Source: Welwitschia mirabilis (Eukaryota; Gnetophyta; Gnetopsida; Welwitschiales). From it: a stretch of 29,164 nucleotides of DNA. The notes under the pieces are model-generated. The model was given only the letters and a program-made list of their open reading frames with translations, made no database searches and was not told the DNA's origin. The position numbers were made by a program, and so were the translations under genes. Position 1 is the first letter of the stretch; the number at the start of each line of letters is the position of its first letter. Below, in pieces: positions 9,976 to 19,205 of the stretch. The stretch lies in NCBI GenBank assembly GCA_051453625.1, contig JBOZIK010000001.1:219613082-219642245 (forward strand), given 5' to 3'.

Positions 9976-11539
9976 AAGTGAGTTTTATAATACAACAGTA
10001 AAAAAATGCCTAAGAAAACTTAAAAGTTTTGAAACCAGATGAAAAACAAAAAATGTCATATATGTATAAAAGAGGGACAATGACTGAGTAATAGATTATC
10101 TAAACACATGTGCATCAAAACAAACTATAGCTAAGAAATGTTTTATGTTCATACTATAGGATCAAAAATTCAAAACATCTGGAAAAATAGATTTCCTAAA
10201 ACTTAAACTCTAACCTCTAGCATGAAAGGAAAATGCCTCTAGCACTGCATCAAGGCCTTAGCTCATGAAAATAAATTGCAGCAATGAAAGAAAAATTTTT
10301 CAAATTAACAATGAGGAAACTTTAGCATCAGAGATAGTGGGGAAGGTTCACATTTGGATATGGTGATAACAAATCAATAGTAGTAGTTGACCAACTAAAT
10401 GCAGGCAAATAGCACACAAGCATCATCAATGGTAAAGTATGCAAAGGTGATGGCTACATGCATGGGCAAGATGAAAAGGACTAGGGTGTAGTACATAATA
10501 CATGGAGAAGGATCCTCAGAGGAGATCATAGGTGAATCAAAGGAGAAATAGGAGGTCACTAGCAGATGGCAAGTGACAAACATAAGAAATCATAAGCACA
10601 GGCACAAGCATACAAGAGAGCATATACTATATGACAGGATGGAGGTAGCACATAGGTAGCAGGCACATAGGATCAAGGTTAGAGGATTAAGAAATGAAAT
10701 AAGAAAGACTACTACTAATAGTAGGTAATAAAAGGCCTAAAAACATAGTAGACTATACTACAAGGAAGAATAGAGGTGGTCATTAGCAATGCAATAGGCA
10801 ACAAGACTGCACTAGTGAGTAGTGCAAAAATGGTCAAGCCCCTTCTTTTAAAAATAAGAGAATAAATACCTTTTAAAAGATAAAATATTTATATAATAAT
10901 ATTTATATTTATAAATAGAATATACTTTAAAACACTACTTTGAAAACGAAACTAATTTTTTTAAAAAAATTAAAAATCCTTTAAAAATTAGAAGATGCTT
11001 TTATAAAAATGACTCAAATAACCCAAAAGAAGACCTAAGAAGACAGCCCTAATAGCTCCAAGATTTTAAGCAATTGACAAAGGTCATAATAAGCTTTAAT
11101 AAGCTCAATGGTAACTAAGAAACTCTAGTGAAAAGTCTTTAAAGCTATGATACGAATCGTATATCATAATAAACAAGAGAAATCTTTAGTACTAAAAGAA
11201 TTTCATCATCTTATTCATTAGAACATATTGGTATGATATATGCAATATCATGCACTTAACTAGTACTACAAAGTACCAAATAACTCAAGTGAACTAAAAG
11301 TCTCATGGAGTAGAGTAAAGTGAAGAGACAACTTGTAGTGAACTCACAATGGAGAAAGGGAAATATGAGATCACTAAAAAAAGGACTTATAGTTAAATAA
11401 GGCTTAATAGAAGTTTGAATGAGTAGACAACATGTGATCAACTATTACAAAAAGATGACATAAGAAGAAAAAATGTAAATCTAAGGCTTTCTTAGGAAAA
11501 TAAATCATAAAAGAAAATAAATCATAAAGTGCATGATCA
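9976..11539. other. Purine-rich stretch without a recognised gene
   Basis: From about 10240 to 10800 the plus strand is markedly rich in A and G, with frequent AGGCA, AGCACA and GCACATAGG words. Its minus-strand open frames (for example 10395-10583) look like shadows of this bias. A small palindrome, ATACGA-A-TCGTAT, sits at 11150-11162. The words AAAATAAATCATAAA occur twice near 11498-11528. This may be transposon untranslated or LTR sequence, but no boundary or motif proves it. Confidence 0.35.
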
Positions 11540-11972
11540 TAATGCAAGACCTTTGTAAGTGCTAGGATTCTTACTAGATAGTTCACATGAATTACAAATG
11601 TTACCTCATCACTTAATAGGTCCAATGCAACAATTGAAAGATAAAGGAACACAAGGGTTTATATAGAATATCTCATATAAGCCATAGATATCACCTCATT
11701 ACTTAACAGACACAATGAAGTAATTTGAAAGATAGAAAGTTATCAGAGCTCTAATTAGATAGTTCACATAATTCACAGATACCACCTTATTACTTGATAG
11801 ACCTAATGAAGTAGTTTAAAAGGTGATATGATGTCATGATTTTGATTGAATGGTCTACATAATACACGGACATCCATACATACCATATAATCACTTGATA
11901 AAAGAATCCACTCACCTTCAGAAATGATCCAAAGACATCCACTCATCTCATATAATCACTTGACAAAAGAAT
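11540..11972. repeat. Degenerate tandem repeat, units of about 90 bp
   Basis: Diverged units can be aligned at 11627-11716 (90 bp), 11717-11807 (91 bp), 11808-11907 (100 bp) and a shortened one at 11908-11972 (65 bp), with a partial unit before 11627. Shared landmarks are ATCACTTRATA or ATTACTTRATA, the AGTTCACATRATTCACAGATAC block, and GAAGTARTTTRAAAG. The units differ by many substitutions, so the array is old. It lies about 750 bp before the gypsy gag remains, where a 5' LTR or leader would be expected, but no LTR edge or PBS is seen. Confidence 0.6.
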
Positions 11973-12716
11973 TAAATCACCTTCAAACATAAGGAGTTGA
12001 CAAGATTTTAAACAAGTAGACTGAATGATCTATAGACATCCATAGATGTTAGATCATCACTCCAAAATAAAATAAACTAGTCTCCAATTTAAGAGGATGT
12101 GCATGTGCCAATAACATAGTTACATCAACCTTCATAGTATGCATAGAATAAAATCATGATAAAAAGCATAAGTATTTATAATTCTAAAGTGAATTCATTT
12201 TGTAATGAACTAGAGGAGTAGACAAATAACTTCTCACTAGCTAATAACTAAAAATAATAACTATTGTAATCATTATAATATCCAAAACCAATAAAGTAAC
12301 AAAATTTCTAGTTATAAAAAGTCTAATCAATAAGTAAAGAATAGATGTCATAGGGGTGATGCATATGTTAGTAGGCTATGAAAAATCACATGAATACTCA
12401 CATCAATTCCTTGGAGTAAATACTTTACAAAATTCACATTCAATTTTAAACTAACCATGTTAATGAAAAATTCTCACAAAGAAAAGCTAACAATAAATTA
12501 GACTTAAGTCTGCATGTATTACAAAGATGACCATGGAAACAAAGCATGAAAGAGATACAATCTCAAATCCAACTCATCCTTCAAGCTTAAATTATAAAGA
12601 CACACCAATTATCAAGGTGATAATAATAGTTTTTAAAATAGACAAAACCATCTAATGTAGATAAAAGAGTCACTTAGTATGAAGATAAAGTTCCCTACTC
12701 ATCATAATAAATTATT
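11973..12716. other. Possible gypsy leader region, nothing identified
   Basis: AT-rich sequence between the tandem repeat and the first gag-like codons. A 5' LTR end and a primer binding site would be expected here for the downstream element. No TGGTATCAGAG-like site and no copy of the 3' LTR head at 16921 was found. Confidence 0.35.
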
Positions 12717-13442
12717 TTTCATAGAATAGAGGATCATGATATATTAGAATATGTCAAGAATTTGTAGGTTAGAATGTATGCTAGTGCTTCTAAATCTTGT
12801 AAAGAATCTTTGAAATGGCTACAACATATTGAGAATTATTTTAAGCTAAATAATGTATAGAACAAAGTATAAAGTTGATATGCCACTATGTTCTTAATTG
12901 GGGATGTAGCAACATGGTGGAATCATCTTAATGCATTAAAGAATGACTAGGTCTAGTAGTTAGATTACATAAAAAAGTTTCAAAAATATTTTATTCTAGA
13001 TTATTTTCTTAAAGATAAGATCATACAAATCAAATTTCTATGACAAGGAAGAAGAATCCTCAATGAAAATTAGAAGGATTTTCAAAGACTCTTCAAGTAT
13101 CAAACACATCATAATCTAAAGGAACTCACAAATAATTTCATAAGAAATTTTCCACTAATACTATATAATATTGTTTATCCTTTGGAATCAAAATCCTATC
13201 GAGAAGAATATTAAAAAATCAAGTACTATATGGAGGAAAAGAAATAACTTTCCATGCAAGCTAGAATGGCTAATATCATACAATCACTACCACGACCATT
13301 GGACTATTACCACATGTCACTTCAATAATAAAATCAAACTCCAATAATAATAATAAATAATATATCTCCAACATGTCATCACTACAAGGAAAAAGGAAAT
13401 ATCATGAGGAATTGTCCAAATGATAAGAAAACAAATGAATAA
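12717..13442 (+). pseudogene. gag: gag remnant of the gypsy element, with a broken zinc knuckle
   Basis: A single frame can be followed for about 240 codons with only point stops. It carries a retrotransposon-gag pattern, KESLKWLQHIENYFKL at about 12801-12848, then GDVATWWNHL at about 12909-12938. The C-terminal end reads CHHYKEKGNIMRNCP, a CCHC knuckle (C-x2-C-x4-H-x4-C) in which the second Cys is Tyr and the His is Asn, so it could not bind zinc normally. In-frame stops are TAG, TAA and TGA, mostly where Gln or Trp would fit. The product would have packaged element RNA in cytoplasmic particles. The frame ends at TAA 13440-13442. The start is arbitrary because no convincing ATG is present. 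Confidence 0.75.
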
Positions 13443-13443
13443 G

Positions 13444-13465
13444 CCTTGCCTAGTTCCAGGCAAGG
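13444..13465. repeat. Perfect short hairpin just after the gag frame
   Basis: CCTTGCCT (13444-13451) and AGGCAAGG (13458-13465) are perfect complements around a 6-nt loop. It lies two bases after the last gag stop, in a GC content above its surroundings. A role is unknown. Confidence 0.5.
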
Positions 13466-13579
13466 ATAAATACAAACTAGGAAGTGACTCTTTACAATGA
13501 TTTAAATAGTTTTGTGTGAAATTTTTTTTAATCATAGAGCTTAAAAGTATGTTTAAAAAATAAATATGTTTTATTTCCT

Positions 13580-13795
13580 ATTAACAGTGCCACTAGTGAT
13601 AACTTAATTTCACTAAAAACTATTAATTTTTTTAAAATAACATAAGTAGAGGATCTAGCTCTAAAGTGAAAGTTGCAAGTATTACAAGAATAACCCAATT
13701 AGTCCTTTAGGAAAATTTAACATTCACCATCAATGATTTGAATTTTTAAATAAATTTTGTATCTTTGATATTGAAAAATATGATGTAATACCTTT
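13580..13795 (+). pseudogene. Aspartic protease remnant of the gypsy element
   Basis: The frame from 13580 reads INSATSDNLISLK, which lines up with the retropepsin active-site block (usually Asp-Ser-Gly-Ala-Thr-His-Asn-Phe-Ile). The catalytic Asp is Asn here and the Gly is lost. About 190 bases later FDIEKYDVIP matches the conserved block before the end of the protease domain (usually ...YDVILGMDWL). Between them the frame shifts and stops. The family cleaves the gag-pol polyprotein; this copy cannot be active. The position between gag and reverse transcriptase supports the call. Confidence 0.55.
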
Positions 13796-14187
13796 TTTTA
13801 GGTTAATACAATGTAAGCACTTCATTCTACAAATGAACTCTTTTATTTTAAATCTATCATGAGGCCATATCCTCAAAAGAAAGGATAGGGAAAAACAAAT
13901 GTTATTTATAACAAAGAAGAAAATTCTTGAAGCCATCACAACAATAGAATTATTTTATGCCATTATAATAAAGGAAAATAAAGTTTAATTGCTAAAAGAA
14001 CTATGTGAATTCCATGAAATATTTAAAGACAAAATAAGCTTATCAATGAAGTAAAAAGTTCAACATGATGTAGATACTCTACAAATGTACAACCAATTTC
14101 CCAATCTCATATTAATTTTTAGTTATCTAATTAAGAAAACTCAAGTTATAAATAGAACAACTTGTGAATGAAGGAGAAATTTAACCA

Positions 14188-14748
14188 AGTATGTCACCAT
14201 GAGAAGTTGTAGTATTATTTGTGAAGAAGAAATATGGATTACTCCACTTATGTATTAATTATCGATAATTACATAAGATAACCATTAGGAAAAAAAACAT
14301 GCTTCTTAGGATTGATGACCTATATGATTAGTTATAAGGGACAAATTACTTTCCTGAGATAGATCTAAAATCAAGATACCATCAAATACACATCATGGAA
14401 GAAGACATTCCAAAAATAACTTTTAGAATAAGATATAGCCTCTTCAAATTCACTGTAATATCATTTAAATTTAAAAAATCTCTAACCACCTTCATGACAT
14501 TAATAAACAATATTTTCCATGGATATTTAAATGAGTTCATAGTTATTTTTATGCATGATATTTTGGTATATTCTAAGAATAAGAAAGAACATATTGAATA
14601 TTTAAGGGTAGTTTTGCAATTACTTAATGATCATGAATTAACTACCAACTTCCACAAATATAACTTCTTTAATAGTTCAGTTCATTATTTGGATCACATT
14701 ATATCTGAAAAGGATATCCAAACAAAGTTTAGCAACATGCAAGTATAA
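14188..14748 (+). pseudogene. pol: Reverse transcriptase remnant of the gypsy element
   Basis: One reading frame carries the RT blocks in order: a SP*EVVVLFVKKK start (Trp codon now TGA at 14200), LCINYR*L (stop at 14266), ITIRKKNMLLRIDDLYD*L*G (stops at 14329 and 14335), IDLKSRYHQIHI with the first catalytic Asp kept, EEDIPKITFRIRY, and the core FMHDILVYSK in which the first of the two catalytic Asp residues is His. It ends with YLDHIISEKDIQ. The part from 14395 to 14748 is open for 117 codons. All four early stops fall on residues that are Trp or Gln in the family. The enzyme copied element RNA into DNA; this copy is dead. The frame runs on into RNase H without a shift. Confidence 0.9.
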
Positions 14749-15180
14749 AGAGAATTGTTAGAAACAATGAATCCCATAGACATAAAAATGTTCCTAGGTG
14801 TTATAGTATTTTACACATTCTTCATCTAGAATTTTGCAAAAACTACAAATTTGCTAATAGATCTGATCAAGAAAAAGTCCCTTTTATTTTTAATTATATA
14901 TGTAGAGAGGATTTATTTTGGATTAAATGTTTATTAACTTTAGCACCAATACTGAAGATACTAGAAATGGACAAAAAGTATCTAATGGTAACATATGCAC
15001 ATGGGAAATGCATTAGAGTAGCGCTCATGTAATAAGAATGATTAATTACATATAAATTAAAAGAGCTAAACAATTACAAATGAAATTACCTTATACATGA
15101 TGTGCTACTTACCATTATTCATGCCTTAAAGATATGGAAACATTATCTTATGGTAGGTACGTTTTAGATAAATTCTAATT
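14749..15180 (+). pseudogene. pol: RT thumb/connection and RNase H remnant of the gypsy element
   Basis: The frame of the RT continues past TAA 14746-14748 with PIDIKMFLGVIVFYTFFI*NFAK, matching the connection block, then shifts. RNase H blocks follow: LAPILKILEMDKKYLMVTYA (about 14940-14999), VALM with stops after it, KELNNYK, then IHALKIWKHYL (about 15118-15150). The usual catalytic Thr-Asp-Ala is Thr-Tyr-Ala here, so the first RNase H aspartate is lost. The enzyme would have removed RNA from the RNA:DNA hybrid. The KxLNNYxxNYLIHD and HALKIWKHYL patterns are those of chromoviruses. Confidence 0.8.
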
Positions 15181-15690
15181 ACAAAAGTTTAGAATTCTTC
15201 TAGAAATAGCCTTCTATAAACATGAGATAGAGATGATGCATGAAACTCTTGGTGGAATATGATTTTAATCTAAAATTCACACTCAAAAAAATAAATAAAG
15301 AATTGAAACACTTAGCTAAATGTGATGTATGATGGTATGCATAATTAACTTAAAGATGACTAAGGAAATCAAGCTACAACTACCTTTAGACTAGCTATTT
15401 AGGAAAATTCAAAGGAAATTACTACAACAAGAGGAAGTTCAACCTTATCAATTAACTTCAGATGATATATTAATAAGGAACAAAAGACTTTGTATTCCAC
15501 AAGAATCATGATAGCAACAATTCTCACAAGAAGCTCATGAAGTTCCATATGCAAGGCATTATAGGTTTGCAAAAACTTATACCATCTTATGATGATAATA
15601 TTACTAGTTAGGATGAAAAGCCAAATAAACAAGTTCATTAAAGGGTATCTAATTGTTAAAAGATCAAGATGGAATAGCAAAAACTAACTA
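15181..15690 (+). pseudogene. pol: RNase H end and integrase zinc-finger region, heavily decayed
   Basis: This stretch sits between clear RNase H and integrase core blocks. A recognisable piece is FSQEAHEVPYARH (about 15519-15555), which fits the start of the integrase HHCC region (usually ...EAHxSxYxxHPG). The later Cys pair is not recognisable. Several frameshifts and stops break it. The minus-strand 93-codon frame over 15399-15680 is a shadow. Confidence 0.5.
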
Positions 15691-16280
15691 AATTGTTGAA
15701 TCCTTTGAAAGTATCATCATGGAAATGGGAGAAGATTATGATGGAATTTATTATAAAAATACCTAAAATAATTAGATAACATGATGCACTATTTTTATGT
15801 ATTGATAGGTTAACAAAGATGTCTTACTTAATTTGAATTAAGACTATGATTAAAAAGAAAAAAATTCTATACCATTCATAAAGGAGACTTTTAAATTACA
15901 CATTACCCTAAAAATTATTATCTATACTCATAAGCCAAAATTTATATCAAAATTTTGGCAAGAATTCTTTAAGAAATTAGGAATACAATTATTCTTTAGT
16001 ACCACTTTTCATCCTAAGAGTGATGGATAAACCAAATAGATAAATCACACATTGAAAGATATCTTGAGAATTTATGTCATAAGAAACCCTACTTGGTGGA
16101 AAGATTACCTCCATTTAGTAGAATTTGCTTATAACTAAGGATATCAGTCCTTCATTAAATGTTATGTATGGAAAGAACTGTGCAACCCAAATCTCTTAGA
16201 TAGAACCTATCAAAAGATAAAAGAGAATAATAAGAAGAAATTCTAAAAATGAAGAAAATTATCAAGAAGCTCTATAAGGA
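15691..16280 (+). pseudogene. pol: Integrase core remnant of the gypsy element
   Basis: Blocks in order: LLNPLKVSSWKWEKIMMEF, HDALFLCIDRLTKMSYLI, FISKFWQEFFKKLGIQLFFS, TTFHPKSDG*TK*INHTL, DILRIY, WWKDYLHLVEFAYN. These match the Ty3/gypsy integrase core. The catalytic triad is gone: the first Asp (usually in MDF) is Glu in MEF, the second (usually SDRG) has become YTHK, and the third (usually TDGQTE) is Lys. Stops replace Gln in DG*TK*. There are frameshifts after the DRLTK block. The enzyme would have inserted the element DNA into chromosomes. The end is cut by a 72-N gap. Confidence 0.85.
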
Positions 16281-16352
16281 NNNNNNNNNNNNNNNNNNNN
16301 NNNNNNNNNNNNNNNNNNNNNNNNNNNNNNNNNNNNNNNNNNNNNNNNNNNN
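16281..16352. other. Assembly gap, 72 N
   Basis: 72 unknown bases within the integrase C-terminal region. Confidence 0.95.
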
Positions 16353-16590
16353 TATTAGACTTTATTAAGAGTTAAACTAAAAATAAAATCCCTAAAGTTG
16401 GTTATATATGATAAGTTGGCCCCTCAATACTATAAATCCTTTTTCATTATAGAAAAGGATTTGTAATTTAGCTTATAAACTTAACCTTCTAATTAAATAA
16501 TCTTGAGTACACCTAGTACTACATTTTATCATGCTTAATTCATATTATTTAGAAAGTTTTTATAACTACATAATTAATTGAAATAACATT
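16353..16590 (+). pseudogene. pol: Integrase C-terminal region with the KL(A/S)P block
   Basis: After the gap the plus strand reads KLAPQYYKSFFIIEKD, matching the KLSPRYxGPFxIxER block of chromovirus integrases, then LAYKLNL and, after a shift, HLVLHFIML in place of the usual HxVFHVSxL. Stops and shifts abound. The region links the core to the chromodomain. Confidence 0.7.
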
Positions 16591-16782
16591 ATGATAAGAT
16601 TAAATCTCACCTTCAGTATTAAATCAATTAGAACTAAAGATGGGAGAGAAAAGAAATTAAGAGGAAAATTCATTAGAGAAGTATTACTTGAATGGTCTTA
16701 TTGTGACCAATATTGTTGGAAAAATGAAGAATTTATATGCCAAAATCATCCAAAAATATTTATTAATGAAGATAAATCTTAA
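16591..16782 (+). pseudogene. pol: Chromodomain-like C-terminus of the gypsy integrase
   Basis: A 63-codon frame without stops from ATG 16591 to TAA 16780-16782. It reads SIRTKDGREKKLRGKFIREV, then LLEWSYCDQYCWKNEE, and ends NHPKIFIN. This lines up with the chromovirus C-terminus, where DRxxKxLRxKxIPLVKVLW precedes xxEEATWExEExMRxxYPxLF. In this family the chromodomain steers integration to heterochromatin. The first Trp is kept in LLEW and the second in YCWKNEE. The ATG is not a real start; the domain is the end of the polyprotein. The open frame over 190 bases contrasts with the decayed core upstream and may be chance or retention. Confidence 0.75.
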
Positions 16783-16905
16783 TCTTAATTTAACTTTTTA
16801 TTATTATAGTAGAGCAAGATAAGTATGAAGAATATAAAGAAGGATAAGTAGGTATATAAGAAGACTCTCCTAAAGAATATTAGTTCAAGGATGAAGATCA
16901 AGCTT

Positions 16906-16918
16906 GAGAGGTGGGAAG
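16906..16918 (+). other. Polypurine tract of the gypsy element
   Basis: GAGAGGTGGGAAG directly precedes TC and the LTR head TGTTATGA. It follows TTCAAGGATGAAGATC, which resembles the TTCGAGGACGAA stretch found just before the tract in many plant chromoviruses. The tract primes plus-strand DNA synthesis. Confidence 0.7.
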
Positions 16919-16920
16919 TC

Positions 16921-18126
16921 TGTTATGATTTCTTTTCCCTTGAAGAAAATAATAGCCCTTGTTCATTATTGTTAATGTTAATTTTTATGTTGTTATAAGA
17001 ATGTAAATTTTAGTTTAAGGGGTATAACCCTTATAAAACTAATCCTACTTAGTATGAAGATTTACATTTGTTATGGAACATCATGATAACCACTTATCAT
17101 CATTTAAACATTGGTTAAAGAGGAGAAAAGGCATGCATCAAAGTTGCATATGCATATTGAGTCCTTGATAAATTATCTTAGCCTATTAGTGATCTTACAA
17201 ATTGGACCTTGAACGTAACATAACTTGGCTAGTTCACTCTCCAAAGTCTTGTGTTTAACATGGAAAGGTTTCATTCTATCAATGATGAATAAAGAATGGA
17301 TTTTTTAATAGATATATTACTATATATTTCTAATTTTTTTATGCACACTTTGTTATTAAATTCATTAATCCAATTTCAACAATGAAAGTTTATTTACATG
17401 AATTTGAATCTTTACAAACATACATGATAGAAATAAACAAATCATGTAAACATAAGAAGAAAAACATAAAGGAAAGATCACTTATTAATTTTACATGTAT
17501 TTATAATTCTTTTTATTAGTACTTAATACAAGTCCTTATAAGATATAATGCCTTATTTGCCTTTGCACTACTCATTCATGTGCACTTCATCACCCATTCA
17601 AAGCCCTACAGATAAATGAAAATGGAAGAAAAGAAGATGGAAAATAATATATAAGAGAATATAAAGGATTGAAAATGAATTTATATAACAATGAAGTATA
17701 ATAACAAAGAATAGATAAGGCTTATAAAGCTGATATACAGAGAATATCAACTTGAAAGTGATTAAATAAAATATATGATTAATTGAAAACTCCTTTCACT
17801 GCTTAAAGATTTCTTGAAATCAACTTAAGAGCATGTATTTGGCTTCAATAAGATTAGATATATAGTTTTTAAATTAAGAAGAGATCTTTATACATACACA
17901 AGGATTAGTTTTAGGTGAATAAGTTATAATAACTAATGATTTTTTCCATGTGATTTACATTGTTAAAAGTTAAATAGTTACATAATTTTATAGCACCAAT
18001 TTTCATAGGAAATAGCACTATATCATCACAGTTAGTTACATTAGTAACCATCAAAATACAAAATTATAAATTAACTTAATTTTAATACTTTCAACTAATG
18101 TTACATGAAAACATCATATTTTGATT
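16921..18126 (+). mobile_element. 3' LTR head of the gypsy chromovirus; right edge not found
   Basis: The LTR begins TGTTATGATTTC immediately after the tract. A TATA-like CCTTATAAAAC lies near 17029-17039. No second copy of this head was found upstream to delimit it, and the CA end and target duplication cannot be placed. The listed end is simply where the next polypurine tract begins, so part of this stretch may be unrelated DNA. No gene is seen in it. Confidence 0.55.
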
Positions 18127-19105
18127 AGGGAAGGAGAGTGTTAGACCCCCAAAAATGTTTTCATACTATTAAAAGAATTAATTTTACAACATCAAATGGA
18201 ATAAAGTAGTTAATAATTCAAATTAAAAAATAAACTATAACTTAACTATAGGATAAAGACAAAAAATCACTATGAAAATGAAAAAAAGGATTACTAAAGT
18301 AAGGCACAACTATGCTAACTAGAATTTGGGGGAAATTAAATCATGAGTAATTACATTAGAGAGTCTACCTATAATTTCTTCTTAACTACATGCACATGAA
18401 TATGAAAAATAGTAGTTAAAGAATGTAGTGTTTATCTTCTAAATACAAGAAAAAGTAAGTGAAGATAGTTGGTTCTCCAAAGAGTAAATCACATGTTCTC
18501 TTTCATACGAAATAAAGAATGCATTGTCTGATGACATATTATAGAAAAAGCTAAGCTCACTAAAAATTCTAATTAGTTCCTAAAAGAATGGTTCTCAAAT
18601 TCATGCGAATATAAGGAGGAATAATAAAAGCCTAATTTCTCTTACAAATGGATGATAAATAAAAACATGTAGATAATCATCCTCTTGATTGTAGACTAAA
18701 CAACATGGATCTAAGAATTTCAAATGTTGCAGGAGATTAGTAATAAGAAGACTTTAAATAACTAGATACCAAAAAATGTATTTAATCTTAGGAGGTATTA
18801 AAACCTCTAAATTATTCTTAAAACAAAAATCCAAATGGGATGCATATTACATGTGCCATCTATGATTACAAAAATGTCCTACACCATAGCATTAAATAGA
18901 AATGTGTAAGATTTGATTTAAATATAAAGATGAATATGTGTATGATATACCTAATAAATATTCTCTATATGCAAAGAGATATTATCTCAAATATGAAAAT
19001 AATGAAGTAAAATTTATTTAAGTTTAATAAATCTTATAAAGTCAAATAGAATTTCCAAATGTATATCGAGAATCCAATAAGATAATCTAGTCGTTTTATG
19101 CTCAT
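18127..19105 (+). mobile_element. Second polypurine tract and LTR head (TGTTAGACCCCC); right edge not found
   Basis: AGGGAAGGAGAG (18127-18138) is followed by TGTTAGACCCCC at 18139. A purine tract followed by TGTTAGACCCC is a common start of plant Ty3/gypsy chromovirus 3' LTRs. It differs from the head at 16921, so it belongs to another element whose body is not recognisable just upstream. The LTR may extend past the gap at 19106. No coding sequence is visible. Confidence 0.5.
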
Positions 19106-19205
19106 NNNNNNNNNNNNNNNNNNNNNNNNNNNNNNNNNNNNNNNNNNNNNNNNNNNNNNNNNNNNNNNNNNNNNNNNNNNNNNNNNNNNNNNNNNNNNNN
19201 NNNNN
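19106..19205. other. Assembly gap, 100 N, with identical flanks
   Basis: TTTTATGCTCAT ends exactly at the left edge (19094-19105) and starts exactly at the right edge (19206-19217). The perfect 12-bp identity indicates overlapping contig ends that were not merged. Confidence 0.9.

Larger units (their letters stand above)
12717..16920 (+). mobile_element. Decayed Ty3/gypsy chromovirus, internal region
   Basis: The domain order gag, protease, reverse transcriptase, RNase H, integrase, chromodomain, polypurine tract, 3' LTR is seen on one strand, which is Ty3/gypsy order. A C-terminal chromodomain places it among the chromoviruses; the HALKIWKHYL block of RNase H and the integrase motifs fit a Tekay-like clade, although the clade needs a tree. 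The element is dead: every domain has stops, and catalytic residues are lost in protease, reverse transcriptase, RNase H and integrase. No 5' LTR is recognisable, so it is truncated or its left end has decayed. A 72-N gap interrupts the integrase C-terminus. Confidence 0.85.

Noticed and set aside
10395-10583. 62-codon minus-strand frame and neighbours
   Set aside because: The region has strong strand bias (purine-rich plus strand), which creates chance frames; no motif is present.
11256-11652. Two minus-strand frames of 61 and 82 codons
   Set aside because: They overlap each other and the start of the degenerate tandem repeat; hydrophobic composition follows from T-rich sequence.
13379-13395. 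CACTACAAGGAAAAAGG resembles the terminal sequence of CACTA transposons
   Set aside because: In frame with the gypsy gag it encodes HYKEKG of the zinc knuckle, so the match is coincidental.
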